Shown here: in pieces, positions 39,569 to 40,271 of the stretch
Position numbering within the stretch: the stretch's first letter is position 1
How the letters are laid out: each line of letters starts with the position of its first letter
Assembly: GCF_025499425.1 (NCBI RefSeq)
Contig: NZ_JAIMCB010000025.1
Location: 1-40,271 of the forward strand
DNA: 40,271 nucleotides
Source: Acidiferrimicrobium sp. IK
GTDB lineage: Bacteria; Actinomycetota; Acidimicrobiia; Acidimicrobiales; Palsa-688
Reading direction: 5' to 3'
Notes under the pieces: generated by a model
The model's database searches: none
What the model saw: the letters and a program-made list of their open reading frames with translations, nothing else
Told to the model about the DNA's origin: nothing
Made by a program: the position numbers and the translations under genes

Positions 39569-39757
39569 TCAGCCCGGCGACTCGACCCCGAGGCTCACGC
39601 CGGCGTCGACCGGCACCGCCAGCTCGGCGACGGCCCGGGACAGGTCCTCGGGGAGCATCGGCTTGCTCATGAACCTCGCCGCGCCGGCACGTAGGCAGCG
39701 GTCGCGCACCGACGGGTCGCCGAAGCCGGTCAGGATCAGCACCTGCGTGGTACTTCT
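39569..39757 (-). pseudogene. Response-regulator receiver domain, 3' fragment
   Basis: On the minus strand, 62 codons read TTQVLILTGFGDPSVRDRCLRAGAARFMSKPMLPEDLSRAV and a tail. LTGF, GAARF and the invariant Lys of SKP (beta5) are those of CheY-like receivers. The N-terminal half with the phosphoacceptor Asp is absent: a TAA occurs at 39760-39758 and the sequence beyond belongs to an IS66-like scar. A truncated gene, non-functional as a phosphorelay protein. Confidence 0.7.
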
Positions 39758-40139
39758 TTACCGGGTCGGGGGCCTCGGAGAGGAGCATCCACCACCTGGG
39801 CGACGCAGTGAGGTGGGCATGCAGCGGGCGGAGCCGAGTGATCGGGTCGTGTTCTGTGGCGCCTGCAAGCGACGACAACCTGGCGGGAAGGATCGCCCAG
39901 CTGGAAGCGGTCGTAGCGAAGCTGCAGGCGGAGATGGCCCGCAAGGACGGGGCGTTGATCTGGCAGAAGGACCGGATCGCCGAGCTTGAGAAAAGACTGG
40001 CGAGGCGCACGGCCGCCACGGTCAGCGGGCGGTGCCACCCGGCGTGCCGGATAGGGATCTGGTGGCTGCGCTGCCGGAGTGCTGTCCCGACTGCGGCGGC
40101 GAGGTCTGCCACGACCACGACGAGGAGCAGTGGCAGGCG
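39758..40139 (+). mobile_element. IS66-type transposase relic, frameshifted
   Basis: One frame encodes DNLAGRIAQLEAVVAKLQAEM and DRIAELEKRLARR (about 39866-40005), the leucine-zipper start of IS66 TnpC. A second frame, opening after TGA 39987, encodes LPECCPDCGGEVCHDHDEEQWQ (40071-40136), the IS66 zinc-finger region. The linker and all of the catalytic domain are missing, and the two parts are out of frame. The relic lies between a truncated receiver gene and a truncated thioesterase, so an insertion followed by deletion is likely. Boundaries are approximate. Confidence 0.6.
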
Positions 40140-40271
40140 GAGGTCGGCCACTTCGACTACGACATCGTCTCCGGACCGGCAAACCCGCTCGGGATCCGCA
40201 TGCAGGTCATCAGGCGGGGGGATAGGGCGACGAGCAGCGTGACGCTCGGGCCGGCCTTCGAGGGTCCGCCG
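40140..40271 (+). pseudogene. PaaI-like (hotdog) thioesterase, internal fragment at the window edge
   Basis: The frame from about 40140 to the right edge reads EVGHFDYDIVSGPANPLGIRM, then VIRRGDRATSSVTLGPAFEGPP. Family members have a D/G-x-x-NPL segment, then a strand ending VTlGpayEGPPG before the HGG catalytic loop; the window stops just before that loop. The upstream sequence in the same frame is IS66 zinc finger, so the natural start has been lost or the gene has been captured. Whether it is expressed as a fusion from GTG 40032 cannot be judged here. Confidence 0.5.

Noticed and set aside
1..40271. CRISPR array or rRNA genes
   Set aside because: No regularly spaced identical repeats with unique spacers and no rRNA-like conserved segments were seen.

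Overview
High-GC DNA with GTG and ATG starts in tightly overlapping operons, almost certainly from an actinomycete (Actinomycetota). An NDMA-dependent alcohol dehydrogenase, a Tad locus of actinobacterial type (TadZ-like ATPase, LysM-BTAD protein, no secretin) and a single-membrane type IV secretion set all fit. An Acidimicrobiia-like host is a guess from gene content, not a demonstrated placement.

Layout. (1) 1-518: wreckage of two unrelated insertion sequences (IS3-type and IS1634-type transposase 3' ends). (2) 635-12135, plus strand: a nearly complete Tad/Flp pilus locus of lipoprotein, PKD protein, CpaB-like SAF protein, TadZ, TadA ATPase, TadB, TadC, Flp-like pilin, three TadE/TadG-like pseudopilins, a LysM-BTAD membrane protein and a prepilin peptidase. 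A 332-bp inverted-repeat block with helically spaced GTCGG motifs lies between two of the pilin genes. (3) 12197-13335: a catalytically degenerate serine-recombinase domain and a small PH-like protein. (4) 23555-13489, minus strand: a polycistron for a conjugative type IV secretion system, with sigma-70-like protein, VirB2-like pilin, VirB6/TrbL-like channel, PrgI-type protein, VirB4 ATPase, VirD4/TraG-type ATPase, replication-relaxation protein and a bifunctional lytic transglycosylase-NlpC/P60 enzyme. A double winged-helix regulator and a 380-bp palindrome-rich control region sit upstream. (5) 24648-28268, plus strand: two paralogous orphan TSPPY DNA methyltransferases, a 73-aa protein and a serine recombinase whose last codons run antisense through a tRNA-Arg(CCU) gene. 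(6) 28280-40271: mostly chromosomal housekeeping genes (AbiEii-like pair, ABC1 kinase, HtrA-like protease, a small Cys/His protein, alcohol dehydrogenase, phosphatase, SRPBCC, DUF998, SAM methyltransferase, HrpB helicase). It ends in an IS66-type scar lying between a truncated response regulator and a truncated thioesterase.

The parts from about 635 to 28206 read as one integrative and conjugative-type element placed at the 3' end of tRNA-Arg(CCU). Recombinase and methyltransferases are at the tRNA end, the transfer apparatus is in the middle, and a whole Tad pilus lies at the far end, perhaps as an adhesion or mating-contact organelle. The left attachment site and a classical relaxase are not visible here. 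The most unusual points are the pairing of a Tad pilus with a T4SS in one element, a tandem pair of diverged methyltransferases without a nuclease, an apparent ACG start for the T4SS pilin, paired palindromic operators before the transfer operon, and the GTCGG-phased inverted repeat inside the pilin cluster.
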